NCBI GenBank assembly: GCA_002787815.1
Contig: PCUY01000047.1
Location: 1 to 64,000 of the forward strand
Origin: Bacteroidetes bacterium CG12_big_fil_rev_8_21_14_0_65_60_17
GTDB lineage: Bacteria; Bacteroidota; Rhodothermia; Rhodothermales; UBA10348
Reading direction: 5' to 3'
DNA length: 64,000 bases
The notes under the pieces are model-generated. The model ran no database searches and was not told where the DNA came from. It worked only from the letters and a program-made list of their open reading frames with translations. Made by a program: the position numbers and the translations under genes. Below are positions 11,036 to 20,322 of the stretch, in pieces. Numbering within the stretch: position 1 is the stretch's first letter; the number at the start of each line of letters is the position of its first letter.

Positions 11036-11120
11036 TGCGGAGCGTAGTCGAAAGGGTTTCGGGAAAGACGGGCGGCATCATGTACGGCCATGCCGACGTT
11101 TGGTTGTACCTTTTTCCACC

Positions 11121-12080
11121 ATGTACTTCATCACACATCCCGACTGCCTGCTCCACGACGTGGGCCTCTGGCACCCGGAGCGTCCGGCACGCCTCACGCA
11201 CCTTGAGGACCACCTCATTGCGAGCCAGCGCATGCACCTGCTGACCCGGGTAGATGCGCCCGCCGCGACGCACACAGAACTCCTGCGCGTGCATTCACCG
11301 GCCTACCTGGCCCGGCTCTGTCGCCTGGCCGCCTCCGCCACGCCCAATGCGCCGTCTGTCATCGATTCCGATACCATGGTGACGCCCCATACGCTGCGGG
11401 CGGCCGCACGGGCAGCCGGCGCGGTCCGCCTAGCCGTGGAGCTTGTGCTCAGTCGCGAGCGCCTGCCCGGCGGTGAGCGCCCCCTCGGCACACCGCTGCG
11501 AGCGGACCGCGCCTTCTGCGCCGTGCGGCCGCCCGGCCACCATGCCTCCCGGGACCAGGCCATGGGATTCTGTTTCTACAACAACGTAGCTGTCGGCGTG
11601 GCCCACGCCGCCATGCAACACGGCATCCGCCGCACGGCCATCGTGGACTTCGACGTGCACCACGGAAATGGCACGGAAAGCATCCTCACCCGAAGTGCCG
11701 ATCAGGAGACGCTCTTCGTCAGCCTGTTCCAGCACCCCTTCTACCCGCCTGTTCCCGAGACCACGCCCCCACCCGGTGTGCATCATGTCCGCCTGCCGGC
11801 GGGAACCGGCAGCGGGGCTTTCCGGTCGGCTGTCACACAGCATGTCGCGCCCCCGCTGGCGGCATTCCACCCGGAACTGCTGTTCATATCGGCCGGATTT
11901 GATGGCCACGCGGCGGATCCGTATGCCGATTGGCACCTGCACGAAGATGACTTCGCTTTCATCACGGAATCGCTGTTGGACGCCACAACCTGCCCTGTCG
12001 TATCCGTCCTCGAGGGAGGCTATGACCTCCCCGCCCTCGGACGCTGCGCAGCCGCCCATATCGATGCGCTGCTGCGCTGA
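11121..12080 (+). CDS. histone deacetylase family protein
   Basis: MYFITHPDCLLHDVGLWHPERPARL..., RPPGHHAS, IVDFDVHHGNGT, ISAGFDGHAADP motifs. Start placed at ATG 11121. Confidence 0.93.
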   Translation: MYFITHPDCLLHDVGLWHPERPARLTHLEDHLIASQRMHLLTRVDAPAATHTELLRVHSPAYLARLCRLAASATPNAPSVIDSDTMVTPHTLRAAARAAGAVRLAVELVLSRERLPGGERPLGTPLRADRAFCAVRPPGHHASRDQAMGFCFYNNVAVGVAHAAMQHGIRRTAIVDFDVHHGNGTESILTRSADQETLFVSLFQHPFYPPVPETTPPPGVHHVRLPAGTGSGAFRSAVTQHVAPPLAAFHPELLFISAGFDGHAADPYADWHLHEDDFAFITESLLDATTCPVVSVLEGGYDLPALGRCAAAHIDALLR

Positions 12081-12088
12081 TACGCCAT

Positions 12089-12499
12089 TCACGGGCCTTG
12101 GTCCGGGACGTCTGCCGGAAGGAAAGCAATGTCGGGAAACATGCGCAACAATTGCTGGTCGTGCGTAGCCAATGAGACGTCAAGCCTCTTGGCCAAGACA
12201 ACGTATTGACCGTCGTATGCAGAACAGCCGAATTGACAGGAAAGAGTCAGCACATCCTCGGGCGGTACATCGAACGTGGCCGAGCACATCAACATCATTG
12301 CGGTGTCCATGAGTTCCACTGCCTGGTGGGTGGCAATATCTCCTCTGCGTGCGTATTTCCAGACAACGTTCATGAACTCACTTTTCCAGAGTTGGGGTGC
12401 TGCCCAATCGGGATGCCGCTTCCGTAGTGCCACGACCGAATCCGTATCCTCCCCTCTCATGACGTACGCCGCCAGGACAGTCACATCCACCACAATCAC
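12089..12499 (-). CDS. PIN-domain toxin (VapC/FitB-like)
   Basis: MIVVDVTVLAAYVM..., conserved acidic positions (VVDV, SEFMNV, SAYDGQYV, ATHDQQL); overlaps the upstream antitoxin by 4 bp (ATGA). Confidence 0.85.
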   Translation of the reverse strand: MIVVDVTVLAAYVMRGEDTDSVVALRKRHPDWAAPQLWKSEFMNVVWKYARRGDIATHQAVELMDTAMMLMCSATFDVPPEDVLTLSCQFGCSAYDGQYVVLAKRLDVSLATHDQQLLRMFPDIAFLPADVPDQGP

Positions 12500-12735
12500 G
12501 TCCGCCCCTCATCGATAGCCGACCGTAAATCCTTTCTCCTCACATACACAGGCATACGTTCACGGATTTTCTGCACGCGAATGAAACTGTCTTCTTCGCT
12601 CGCCGCACGATGCCCCAACGCACGCTCCAAAATCACTGTCGTCTGAGCCGCAATGCTACGCCTGTTCTCTGCGGCAGACCGTTTCAAATCGGCATACAGG
12701 GCGTCGGGGAGGTCTTTGATGGTAAGATTGGCCAT
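12496..12735 (-). CDS. ribbon-helix-helix antitoxin (FitA/Arc-like)
   Basis: MANLTIKDLPDALYADLKRSAAENRRSIAAQTTVILERALG; typical RHH antitoxin immediately upstream of the PIN toxin. Confidence 0.85.
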   Translation of the reverse strand: MANLTIKDLPDALYADLKRSAAENRRSIAAQTTVILERALGHRAASEEDSFIRVQKIRERMPVYVRRKDLRSAIDEGRT

Positions 12736-12807
12736 TGGTGGACTTCCGAAATACATGCTTTTTGCATGCAACCGTACAGAATGACCGTGGGTTCCAGAAA
12801 CTGCCGA

Positions 12808-14664
12808 TCAATCGAAATACATCACGAGCGAGTACACGTTGTCGGTCAGGGAGCTTTCCACGTTTTTGAAGGCGCGATGGAAAAGCGTCAGCATGGCCTT
12901 GTTTTCCACCATCACGTCCGCCACGAACCCGGCAATGCCATGCGATTTGGCCGCCTGACTGAGCCCTTCCAGCATGCTCGTGCCCAGTCCACGGCCCTGG
13001 AAATCATCTGCCACGAGAAGCGCCACCTCGGCCATGTTCGTCTGTGGATTCAGCACATACCGCCCGATGCCCACCATCCGGGACTCTTCCTGCCGCTCCC
13101 CGATCGTCGCCACCATGGCCATCTCCCGTTTGTAATCGACCCTCAGGAATTCCTGCAGCCGCTCGTGGGGCATGGATTTGAGCGAGCTGAAGAACCGGTG
13201 ATAGATGGTGTCTTCCGAAAGGGAGTAGAACATTTCCCGGAGCGCGGGTTCATCGGTCGGCTTGATGGGCCTCAGTACGGCTGTCCTGCCACCTTCCAAC
13301 TCGATGTCCTGCTCCAGGTCTACAGGGTACTCGGGCGTTGAGAATGGCATCTCGATCTGGTCCCGGTAGACCAGGCGCCGCGCCTTGGCCTCTGCCATGA
13401 GCCACGGCCGGAACTTGGGGTGTGCTATCTGGATGAGAGCCAGGGCGCGCTCGCGCACCGTCTTGCCATAGAGGTACGCCGTGCCGTACTCGGTGACCAC
13501 GTACTGCACATCGGCCCGCGAGGTTACAACGCCGGCACCCGGCTTGAGCGTCGGTACAATGCGCGACACCGTCCCGCCGGCTGCCGTGGACGGCAGCGCG
13601 ATGATGGCTTTGCCCTCATTCGCCCGTCGGGCCCCGCGCACGAAATCGACCTGTCCGCCGAACCCGCTGAAAAACATGTCCCCGAGCGAGTCGGCGCAGA
13701 CCTGACCCGTCATGTCGACCTCGAGCGCCGAATTGATGGCCACCATCCGGTCGTTGCGTGCTATCACGAACGGATCGTTGGTGTACTCGGACGGCCTGAA
13801 TTCGATCATCGGATTGTTGTCTATGAAGTCATAGAGCTTGCGCGAGCCGAGCACGAAACTGGCCACGATCTTGCCGGCATGAAGTGTCTTGCGTGAGTTT
13901 GTCACGACACCTTTCTCAATGAGCGGAATAATTCCATCCGAGAACATCTCCGTGTGGATACCCAGATCCCGGTGCTCGGTCAGAAAGTGCAACACCGCGT
14001 CGGGAATGGCCCCGATTCCAAGCTGAAGCGTTGCGCCGTTGGGGATGAGTCCGGTGATATGCCGGGCGATGGCCTTGGACAGATCGTCCGGCGCACCCTG
14101 CGGGGCTTCGAGGAGCGGATCATCGCATGGCACGAGCCGATCAATGTTGCTCACGTGGATGAAGCTGTCCCCGAGCGCCCGCGGCGCATTGCTGTTCACC
14201 TCGGCAATGACCATGCGGGCACTTTCAGCCGCCGCTTTCACGATGTCGGTGGCCACACCATAACTGCAGTATCCGTGCTCGTCGGGTTCACTGACCTGGA
14301 TGAGAGCCACATCGACGACCATGCGCCTGTTCCTGAGCAGCCGGGGTATTTCAGAAAGGAATACAGGCGTATAGTCCGCCTCTCCCCGGGCGACGGTCTT
14401 CCGGACATTGGCGCCGATGAAGAAGGCATTGTGCCGAAAGCGGGATGCTGCCTCGCCTTCCACGTACGGCGCTGCTCCCAGCGTCATGATGTGGATGACC
14501 TCGATATCACTGACCGCTCTGTTTGCGACCATGGCATGAACGAGTGACTGTGGCTCACCGGCCCCGCTGCCGATGAAAACGCGGTTGCCATTTTCCAGGT
14601 CCTCGAGTGCCCGGTCTGCGGTGCACACTTTTGCGTTGTATCGCTTTTTCCAATCTTTGCCCAT
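12808..14664 (-). CDS. acetyl-CoA hydrolase/transferase (CoA-transferase) fused to a C-terminal GNAT domain
   Basis: N-terminal: MGKDWKKRYNAKVCTADRALEDLENGNRVFIGSGAGEPQSL, QLGIGAIPDAVL, VVTEYGTAYLYGKTVRERA; C-terminal: ALLVADDFQGRGLGTSMLEGL (GNAT). Confidence 0.9.
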   Translation of the reverse strand: MGKDWKKRYNAKVCTADRALEDLENGNRVFIGSGAGEPQSLVHAMVANRAVSDIEVIHIMTLGAAPYVEGEAASRFRHNAFFIGANVRKTVARGEADYTPVFLSEIPRLLRNRRMVVDVALIQVSEPDEHGYCSYGVATDIVKAAAESARMVIAEVNSNAPRALGDSFIHVSNIDRLVPCDDPLLEAPQGAPDDLSKAIARHITGLIPNGATLQLGIGAIPDAVLHFLTEHRDLGIHTEMFSDGIIPLIEKGVVTNSRKTLHAGKIVASFVLGSRKLYDFIDNNPMIEFRPSEYTNDPFVIARNDRMVAINSALEVDMTGQVCADSLGDMFFSGFGGQVDFVRGARRANEGKAIIALPSTAAGGTVSRIVPTLKPGAGVVTSRADVQYVVTEYGTAYLYGKTVRERALALIQIAHPKFRPWLMAEAKARRLVYRDQIEMPFSTPEYPVDLEQDIELEGGRTAVLRPIKPTDEPALREMFYSLSEDTIYHRFFSSLKSMPHERLQEFLRVDYKREMAMVATIGERQEESRMVGIGRYVLNPQTNMAEVALLVADDFQGRGLGTSMLEGLSQAAKSHGIAGFVADVMVENKAMLTLFHRAFKNVESSLTDNVYSLVMYFD

Positions 14665-14810
14665 GATGCCAGCCGCGATGTAAGGTGTCAGTGTTGTGGA
14701 GATGGATGCCACCCAGGAAACGTACGACGCTTCCGCTGAAGGAGCTCAATCCGCGTCCTGACCCGGTTGTAGGGAATTACCGGAACTTCGGAAAGCGCTT
14801 CCGGCGACAC

Positions 14811-15686
14811 TCAGCGCCAGTCATTCTTCAGAAAACGTCCGACGGCCAGGAGGCTGCCTGACCAACCCAGGAATATGCCCATCAGTACGAGCAGCACACC
14901 GAAAATGAGCCTGAGCCCGAACGAAATACCTGTCAGCTGCGGAATGTACAGCACGATTCCGGCGTACAGCGCCGCAAGTATCAGCAGGGATAGAAGTGCC
15001 GAAATCACCCCCTGGGCAATTCCCTCCACAAGGAAGGGCTTTCTGATGAAGCCATTGGTTGCCCCCACCAGTCGCATGGTCCGGATCATCAGACGCCGCG
15101 CATAAATGGTCAGCCGAATGGTATTGGCTACCAGCACAACCGATGCGAAGATCACCAGCACACCGAGTGAAATCCCGATCAGCGAGAGCAGACGTAAATT
15201 GGCCTGCACCTTAACAAGCAGCGGCTGGTTGTAGACAACCTCATCGACATTTCGCCACGTCGCGACCTCGTCCACCAGGCGCTGGAGGCTGTCGGGCCGC
15301 GCCCAGTCGGAATCCACCCGTATTCGGATGGATGCGGGCAAAAAGGCGGCATCCATGTACACACCGGCCTCGGCACCGAACTCCCTGAGGAATATCTGCT
15401 GGGCCTCATCGGACGTGATATACCTGACCTCTTCCACTCCGGGAAGCAGTTCGGCGCGCGCGCGGAGCGCGCGCGCCGAACTGTCCGGGATATCGGACAG
15501 AAACATTTCCACCTCTCCGACCCGCTGCTTGAGCCACGAGGACACCGTACGCGCCTCCCACGACACCATGGCGAAGAGCCCGACGAGGACGAGCGCCACC
15601 GTCATCGACAATATGGATGCCGCCGTGGAAAACCGCGCCCGGTTCAGCCCGGCCAGCCCTTCGCGTATGGTGTAGGGAATCATCAC
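14811..15686 (-). CDS. ftsX: cell division protein FtsX (ABC-type permease)
   Basis: Four TM segments, '..IRTMRLVGATNGFIRKPFLVEG' motif, periplasmic domain; GTG/ATG start overlaps the upstream stop. Confidence 0.9.
   Translation of the reverse strand: MMIPYTIREGLAGLNRARFSTAASILSMTVALVLVGLFAMVSWEARTVSSWLKQRVGEVEMFLSDIPDSSARALRARAELLPGVEEVRYITSDEAQQIFLREFGAEAGVYMDAAFLPASIRIRVDSDWARPDSLQRLVDEVATWRNVDEVVYNQPLLVKVQANLRLLSLIGISLGVLVIFASVVLVANTIRLTIYARRLMIRTMRLVGATNGFIRKPFLVEGIAQGVISALLSLLILAALYAGIVLYIPQLTGISFGLRLIFGVLLVLMGIFLGWSGSLLAVGRFLKNDWR
15447..15483. repeat. perfect inverted repeat (17-bp arms, 3-nt loop) inside ftsX
   Basis: CAGTTCGGCGCGCGCGC-GGA-GCGCGCGCGCCGAACTG; arms checked base by base as reverse complements. 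Confidence 0.97.
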
Positions 15687-18364
15687 ATTCCGGGCATGAG
15701 CATGACCGCATTCTGCACCAGGCGTGCAGGACCGACCCAGAACATGCGGTACTGCGTGTTGTCGGTAAGCAGTACGACGCGTCCCGACCCCATATTCTGT
15801 ACGGCCGCAAATGCATGTCCTGCTATCACTTTCTGATTCTCCTCCGATGCATACCCGGACACCAGAAGGCGCGACGTGTCCTTTTCATACCAGCCCACCG
15901 TCTGCACATCATCCGAGGGCGCGATCGCCGACGTATTGAATTTCACCGAATAGAGCCGCGAACCCATCCCGAATGCAAGCGGGTGAGAATCGTCAAGGTG
16001 CCCGAGCATGACCGCCCCCGGAATCCGCTTCAGGCCGGATGAGTCCGTGCGCGCCTCGTAGCGCGTGTAGTAGCTGTCCTTCAGTTCGGTATCGGCGTCA
16101 TCCTTTTTCTTTTCCTTCTTTTTCTTCCATTCGGATGCGGTCTCAGCGCGCACAAGGCCGGACGATATGGCCCAGCTCGCAGCCGATTCCGTGGCTACCA
16201 CGGTTCCGCCCCGGCGCACCCAGTCCTTCAATGCCGCCACCGCCGAGCTGTCAAACATCCCCCCGTACGATCCGCCCGGCATGAGCAGTACATCGTACGC
16301 CGACCAGTCGAGGCTCCGGAGACTCCCCGAACGGATCCGGTCAATTCCGAACTCCGTCCAGCGATCAAAAAGCAGCCAGAGCTGCCCCGCCGTGAGCGAC
16401 GACACGCCCTCGTCGACCACGAGTGCCACACGCGGCTCCTTCACCGGGCGCGAGCTGGAAGAAGCCAGATCAATCCCCGCATCCATCCGCCCCGTGTCAA
16501 AGCCCTGGATATGCACACCCGCATGGTCCGCAATCCGGGCCATGTCCCGGTGGATGTCCGTCACCTTGTCACGGTTACGGCCCAGTAGCACGACGAGCGA
16601 TCCGCGCCCGTAGGTCGTGCCACCGAACGTGAAGGTTTTTGTCGCCGAGCGCACGTTGTACCCCGCACGCCAGAGCGCCGCCAGGGCCTTCGGTGCGTGC
16701 CGCTGCTCCCAATCCACGACGTATGCATACCGCGCAGGACTTCCGGAGACTCCCTCGCGCGGCGATGGGGCTTCCGTCACCGCCCGGGTCGCTGCCCGAA
16801 GCTCCGACTCGGTCCACGCCGCATCCAGATTGTAGGCGAGCGGGACCGACCACGCCGACATGTCATACATGACTGAGTCCTCGATTTCCATCTGCCGCGC
16901 CATGAGCGTCTCAATGAAAATGTGGCGCGCCTGGTCGGTCGGAATCACGAACGTGCCTTCCGCAAACCGGGCCTGTGACGGACGTCCGCTTGCGTAGTCG
17001 TGTGCATCCCGCACGGTCACATCTTCGGCGAGTTGCTCCACGCGCACACCATGGGCCAGCAGCATATCCACAACATCGTACACGTAGCCCCGCCCCCCGT
17101 CGTCGCGCACCAGATAGGCGGTCGTCGCCGTTTCACGGTTTGCCGGTGAGTGGAATTCCTGGAAATAATCCAGCAGCGCGCGCCGCTCCCTGACCGCCAG
17201 ATCAATCGTGGCCAGCGACGTCTTGAAATGATCAAATATCCGCTGGCGCAGCGTGAGTACATACCCGTCGTTGGTCGCGACCGCGCGGCCACCGCGGCTG
17301 TGCCCACCCTGCTCTGTCAGCATCCCGATCCCACCGAACAGGCTGGGATAGGAGGAGCCATAGCCCGGATAGAAGAAGTCAAACGCCTCGCGCGTGAAGT
17401 AATTCACCTTGGCCTCGTCGAACGCCTTCGCGTTGGCCCGGCCGAAACGGTCCGCCCAGTCATCATAGGCATCGGGCAGTTTCAGATTGCGCGGCGACTG
17501 CCCCGGCATGGTGAAATAATTCGAATTGTAGCCCTGTTCGTGATAGTCGGTGTGCACCTGGGGCAGCCAGCGCTGGTACGTGGCAATCCGTCCCCTCGAC
17601 TCTGGATGCACCAGCCACACCCAGTCCCGGTTCAGATCGAACCAGTAGTGGTTCGACCGCCCGCCTGGCCACGGTTCATCGTGTTCCATATCCGACGCAT
17701 TCGTGCGCAGCATGTGGCTCTGCACCGAGCGGTACCAGTTCACATACCGGTCCCGCCCGTCTGGATTCATGGAAGGCACAATCAGCACGACGGCATGATC
17801 CAGCCACTCCTGTGTTTTCCCGTCGGTCGCACTTGCCAGGCGGTAGGCCACCTGCATGGCCGTCTCCGTGCTCGATGCCTCGTTTCCGTGCACATTGTAC
17901 GAGAGCCACACCACAACCGGGTTTGCCTCCTTGATGGCCTCCTTCTCCGCCGCCGGCACCGATGGATCGGCCAGCTTCAGGTTCGCCAGCCGGATATCAT
18001 CCATGCGCGCATGGTTGGCCTCGGACGTTATGGCCAACACGTGCAGGGGCCTCCCTTCCCAGGTCTGCCCCATCTCACGCATTCCAATGCGGGGAGATGC
18101 GGCGGTCAGCGCCTCCAGATATTCCACGACATGGGCATGAAGCGTGTAGGCCTCACCGGCAGCGTATCCGAGCACCGACTCGGGCGATGGAATGTTTTCA
18201 TCCCGCGGAATATCCGCGTCGAAATCAAAATAGGCCGGAAGCAGGCCTGCGTCGTGGGCAATGGGATCGGGCGCCTCCTGGGCGCCTGCAGTAACCGGTG
18301 CAACAAGTGCAATCGCCAGACCAAAAACCGGTATGGCGAGGAGGTGGGGTCGGAAAAGGGACAT
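15683..18364 (-). CDS. M14 family zinc carboxypeptidase, secreted
   Basis: Signal peptide; 'LSYNVHGNEASSTETAMQVAYRLA', 'FDLNRDWVWLVHPESRGR', 'VHTDYHEQG' M14 zinc-site motifs; C-terminal GATase1-like segment (LMPGGSYGGMFDSS). Confidence 0.9.
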   Translation of the reverse strand: MSLFRPHLLAIPVFGLAIALVAPVTAGAQEAPDPIAHDAGLLPAYFDFDADIPRDENIPSPESVLGYAAGEAYTLHAHVVEYLEALTAASPRIGMREMGQTWEGRPLHVLAITSEANHARMDDIRLANLKLADPSVPAAEKEAIKEANPVVVWLSYNVHGNEASSTETAMQVAYRLASATDGKTQEWLDHAVVLIVPSMNPDGRDRYVNWYRSVQSHMLRTNASDMEHDEPWPGGRSNHYWFDLNRDWVWLVHPESRGRIATYQRWLPQVHTDYHEQGYNSNYFTMPGQSPRNLKLPDAYDDWADRFGRANAKAFDEAKVNYFTREAFDFFYPGYGSSYPSLFGGIGMLTEQGGHSRGGRAVATNDGYVLTLRQRIFDHFKTSLATIDLAVRERRALLDYFQEFHSPANRETATTAYLVRDDGGRGYVYDVVDMLLAHGVRVEQLAEDVTVRDAHDYASGRPSQARFAEGTFVIPTDQARHIFIETLMARQMEIEDSVMYDMSAWSVPLAYNLDAAWTESELRAATRAVTEAPSPREGVSGSPARYAYVVDWEQRHAPKALAALWRAGYNVRSATKTFTFGGTTYGRGSLVVLLGRNRDKVTDIHRDMARIADHAGVHIQGFDTGRMDAGIDLASSSSRPVKEPRVALVVDEGVSSLTAGQLWLLFDRWTEFGIDRIRSGSLRSLDWSAYDVLLMPGGSYGGMFDSSAVAALKDWVRRGGTVVATESAASWAISSGLVRAETASEWKKKKEKKKDDADTELKDSYYTRYEARTDSSGLKRIPGAVMLGHLDDSHPLAFGMGSRLYSVKFNTSAIAPSDDVQTVGWYEKDTSRLLVSGYASEENQKVIAGHAFAAVQNMGSGRVVLLTDNTQYRMFWVGPARLVQNAVMLMPGM

Positions 18365-18404
18365 GACCTTCAGGGCTGATGAATATCGTGTCCCGCAATA
18401 TAGG

Positions 18405-19784
18405 TCAGCGGACAATCATGACGGGCCGCGTCGCACCTCCCGCGCGGACAGCGTACCAGCCTGGCGGCAGGTGACCGGTTTCGAGGCTGAATTGGACAGG
18501 CCCAGCGCCACGAGCACCGCCGGTAGCCAGGGGCGCGGCGGTCAAAACCTCGCGGCCGAGCGCATCCACCACAATGACCCGTAATCCGGTGGGGGCTTCA
18601 ACGTAAATACGGTCACTGGCTGGATTCGGCCAGACCCTCAGCACCATGTCCTCGGGCAGTTCACCCGCCCGGTCTTCTGCTGTTTCCACAGAAACGACGC
18701 TTGCCAGATCAATTCCGCGGGCGGCGAATACGTCGCGGATGGTGTCGGAGTGAATGCCTTCGAAGCGCTCGAAGTCGGCATCGAGGAGATGGGAGAGCGC
18801 GCCACTGAAGTCCGTATCCCGCGCATGTCGACGCATGGCTTCGAGCGCCAGGACATCAACGACGTCTGCTCCCAGAATGCCGCGCAGGTCCCAGAGCGCG
18901 GCGCCCCAGATCATGCCCCACGTGTACTGCGGCGTAAAGTTGTTGAAGCTGGCTTTGCATTTGCCGTCGCCTTCGTGAAAACGGAGGCAGAAGCCGTACT
19001 TGAGCGTCGCGCTGGGCTGGCCAAACTTGAAGTTCCACTCACCTGCATCGAGATCGAGCCGCCGGAATTCACTGTCGTTGGGTGGGCCTTCGCAGTGCTG
19101 CCTGTCGGGGCAGGTCACGACCCATTCCGCAAAGCGCGGGTCATTGGTGTAGGAGGACGTGAAATAGTCCGCATAGCCTTCACCGAGCGCCTTGGTCTCC
19201 TCAGGCGAATCGCGGTCGCTTTTCCAGCCGACTTCCCAGGCCACGATGTGCGTGTATTCGTGGTAGAGCACGTCGTCCGAGAGGGCGGCATTCTGCATGA
19301 ATATGTCACCCACGGCAATTTTCATGACGCGCTCACGGGCAACAGCGAAGCCGCCGCTTCCCGCGATGTGCGTGGTCACGTCCACCTGGAAGTCGATATC
19401 CACGCCGAGCCGCTGTGCCCAGAACTCATGCGCGAACCGGTCAATATGGAAGTAGACGTTCGCGGCATCGAACGCCGAGCATGCGGTGGCATCGGTGACG
19501 CACGTCTCAATCGTCGGACGGGACGGGTCAAACCGGAAATCGGACGTCCCTTCGAGGGCGGGTGTGGGCGCGCCGTCCGGCTGCAGCACATTACTCGAGA
19601 CGCGGACGTAGTGGCCGTCGAGCCGGCTCTGGTCCCCACCCAGGCGCTCGAGTGTGACCTCAATGGGCGCGCCTTCTTCCGGGCTGCGCTCGTAGACGAA
19701 CGCCTGCTGTGCGGCGGCCGGGAGGACGGACATGGCTACGGCTGCGAGCAGGGCCGTTGGTCCTATATAGTTGCCACCGTGCAT
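18405..19784 (-). CDS. secreted putative metallopeptidase (HEXXH) with T9SS type A sorting domain
   Basis: YHEYTHIVAWE (HEYTH zinc motif) followed by LGEGYADYFTSSY; C-terminal RVWPNPASDRIYVEAPTGLRVIVVDALGREVL...PPGWYAVRAGGATRPVMIVR. Confidence 0.75.
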   Translation of the reverse strand: MHGGNYIGPTALLAAVAMSVLPAAAQQAFVYERSPEEGAPIEVTLERLGGDQSRLDGHYVRVSSNVLQPDGAPTPALEGTSDFRFDPSRPTIETCVTDATACSAFDAANVYFHIDRFAHEFWAQRLGVDIDFQVDVTTHIAGSGGFAVARERVMKIAVGDIFMQNAALSDDVLYHEYTHIVAWEVGWKSDRDSPEETKALGEGYADYFTSSYTNDPRFAEWVVTCPDRQHCEGPPNDSEFRRLDLDAGEWNFKFGQPSATLKYGFCLRFHEGDGKCKASFNNFTPQYTWGMIWGAALWDLRGILGADVVDVLALEAMRRHARDTDFSGALSHLLDADFERFEGIHSDTIRDVFAARGIDLASVVSVETAEDRAGELPEDMVLRVWPNPASDRIYVEAPTGLRVIVVDALGREVLTAAPLATGGARGAGPVQFSLETGHLPPGWYAVRAGGATRPVMIVR

Positions 19785-19793
19785 AACCTGTTT

Positions 19794-20282
19794 TTACAGC
19801 AAGGTTTCGAATCGGTTCGCCGCGCGGTTCTTGCGGACATTTCCCTCCCGAAATACGCGGCCATTCATGGCAATGTAGGCGCCGGGCGGCAACGCCTGCA
19901 CGGCGCCCAGCGCGAATCCGATATTGAACTCGGCATCCGTTCCTTTGAAGCGCGCCGGGCTGAGCGAGCCCACGAGCACAACCGTCTTGTCGCGACACAC
20001 GGGAGCGAGTGCCTCGAGCGTGTTGACCATGGTGTCGGTACCGTGTGTGATCATCACCAGGCTGTGCGGACTGCTGCAGACAACATCGACAATAGCTTGC
20101 CGGTCCTCGGGCGTGATTTCGAGGCTGTCCTTCTGGAACAGCTGCGTGATTTCGTGGGATATGTCGACACCCGCCGTCTGCAGGATATCCAGAATCATGG
20201 GATCACCAATCGTGTACTCCGATTTGGCGTCGAAATACACCTTGTCGATGGTGCCTCCGGTCGTGATGATGTGTAGCGTCAT
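19794..20282 (-). CDS. short (single-domain) asparaginase family protein
   Basis: MTLHIITTGGTIDKVY..., VMITHGTDTMVNTLEAL; about 162 aa, only the N-terminal asparaginase domain. Confidence 0.85.
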   Translation of the reverse strand: MTLHIITTGGTIDKVYFDAKSEYTIGDPMILDILQTAGVDISHEITQLFQKDSLEITPEDRQAIVDVVCSSPHSLVMITHGTDTMVNTLEALAPVCRDKTVVLVGSLSPARFKGTDAEFNIGFALGAVQALPPGAYIAMNGRVFREGNVRKNRAANRFETLL

Positions 20283-20322
20283 GGCCCCATGATACGAGGA
20301 ACTGAATTGAATAGGAACGCCA

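Noticed and set aside
17150-18379. 409-aa plus-strand ORF opposite the M14 peptidase
   Set aside because: Arg/His-rich shadow ORF; the minus strand contains the M14 zinc-site motifs and signal peptide.
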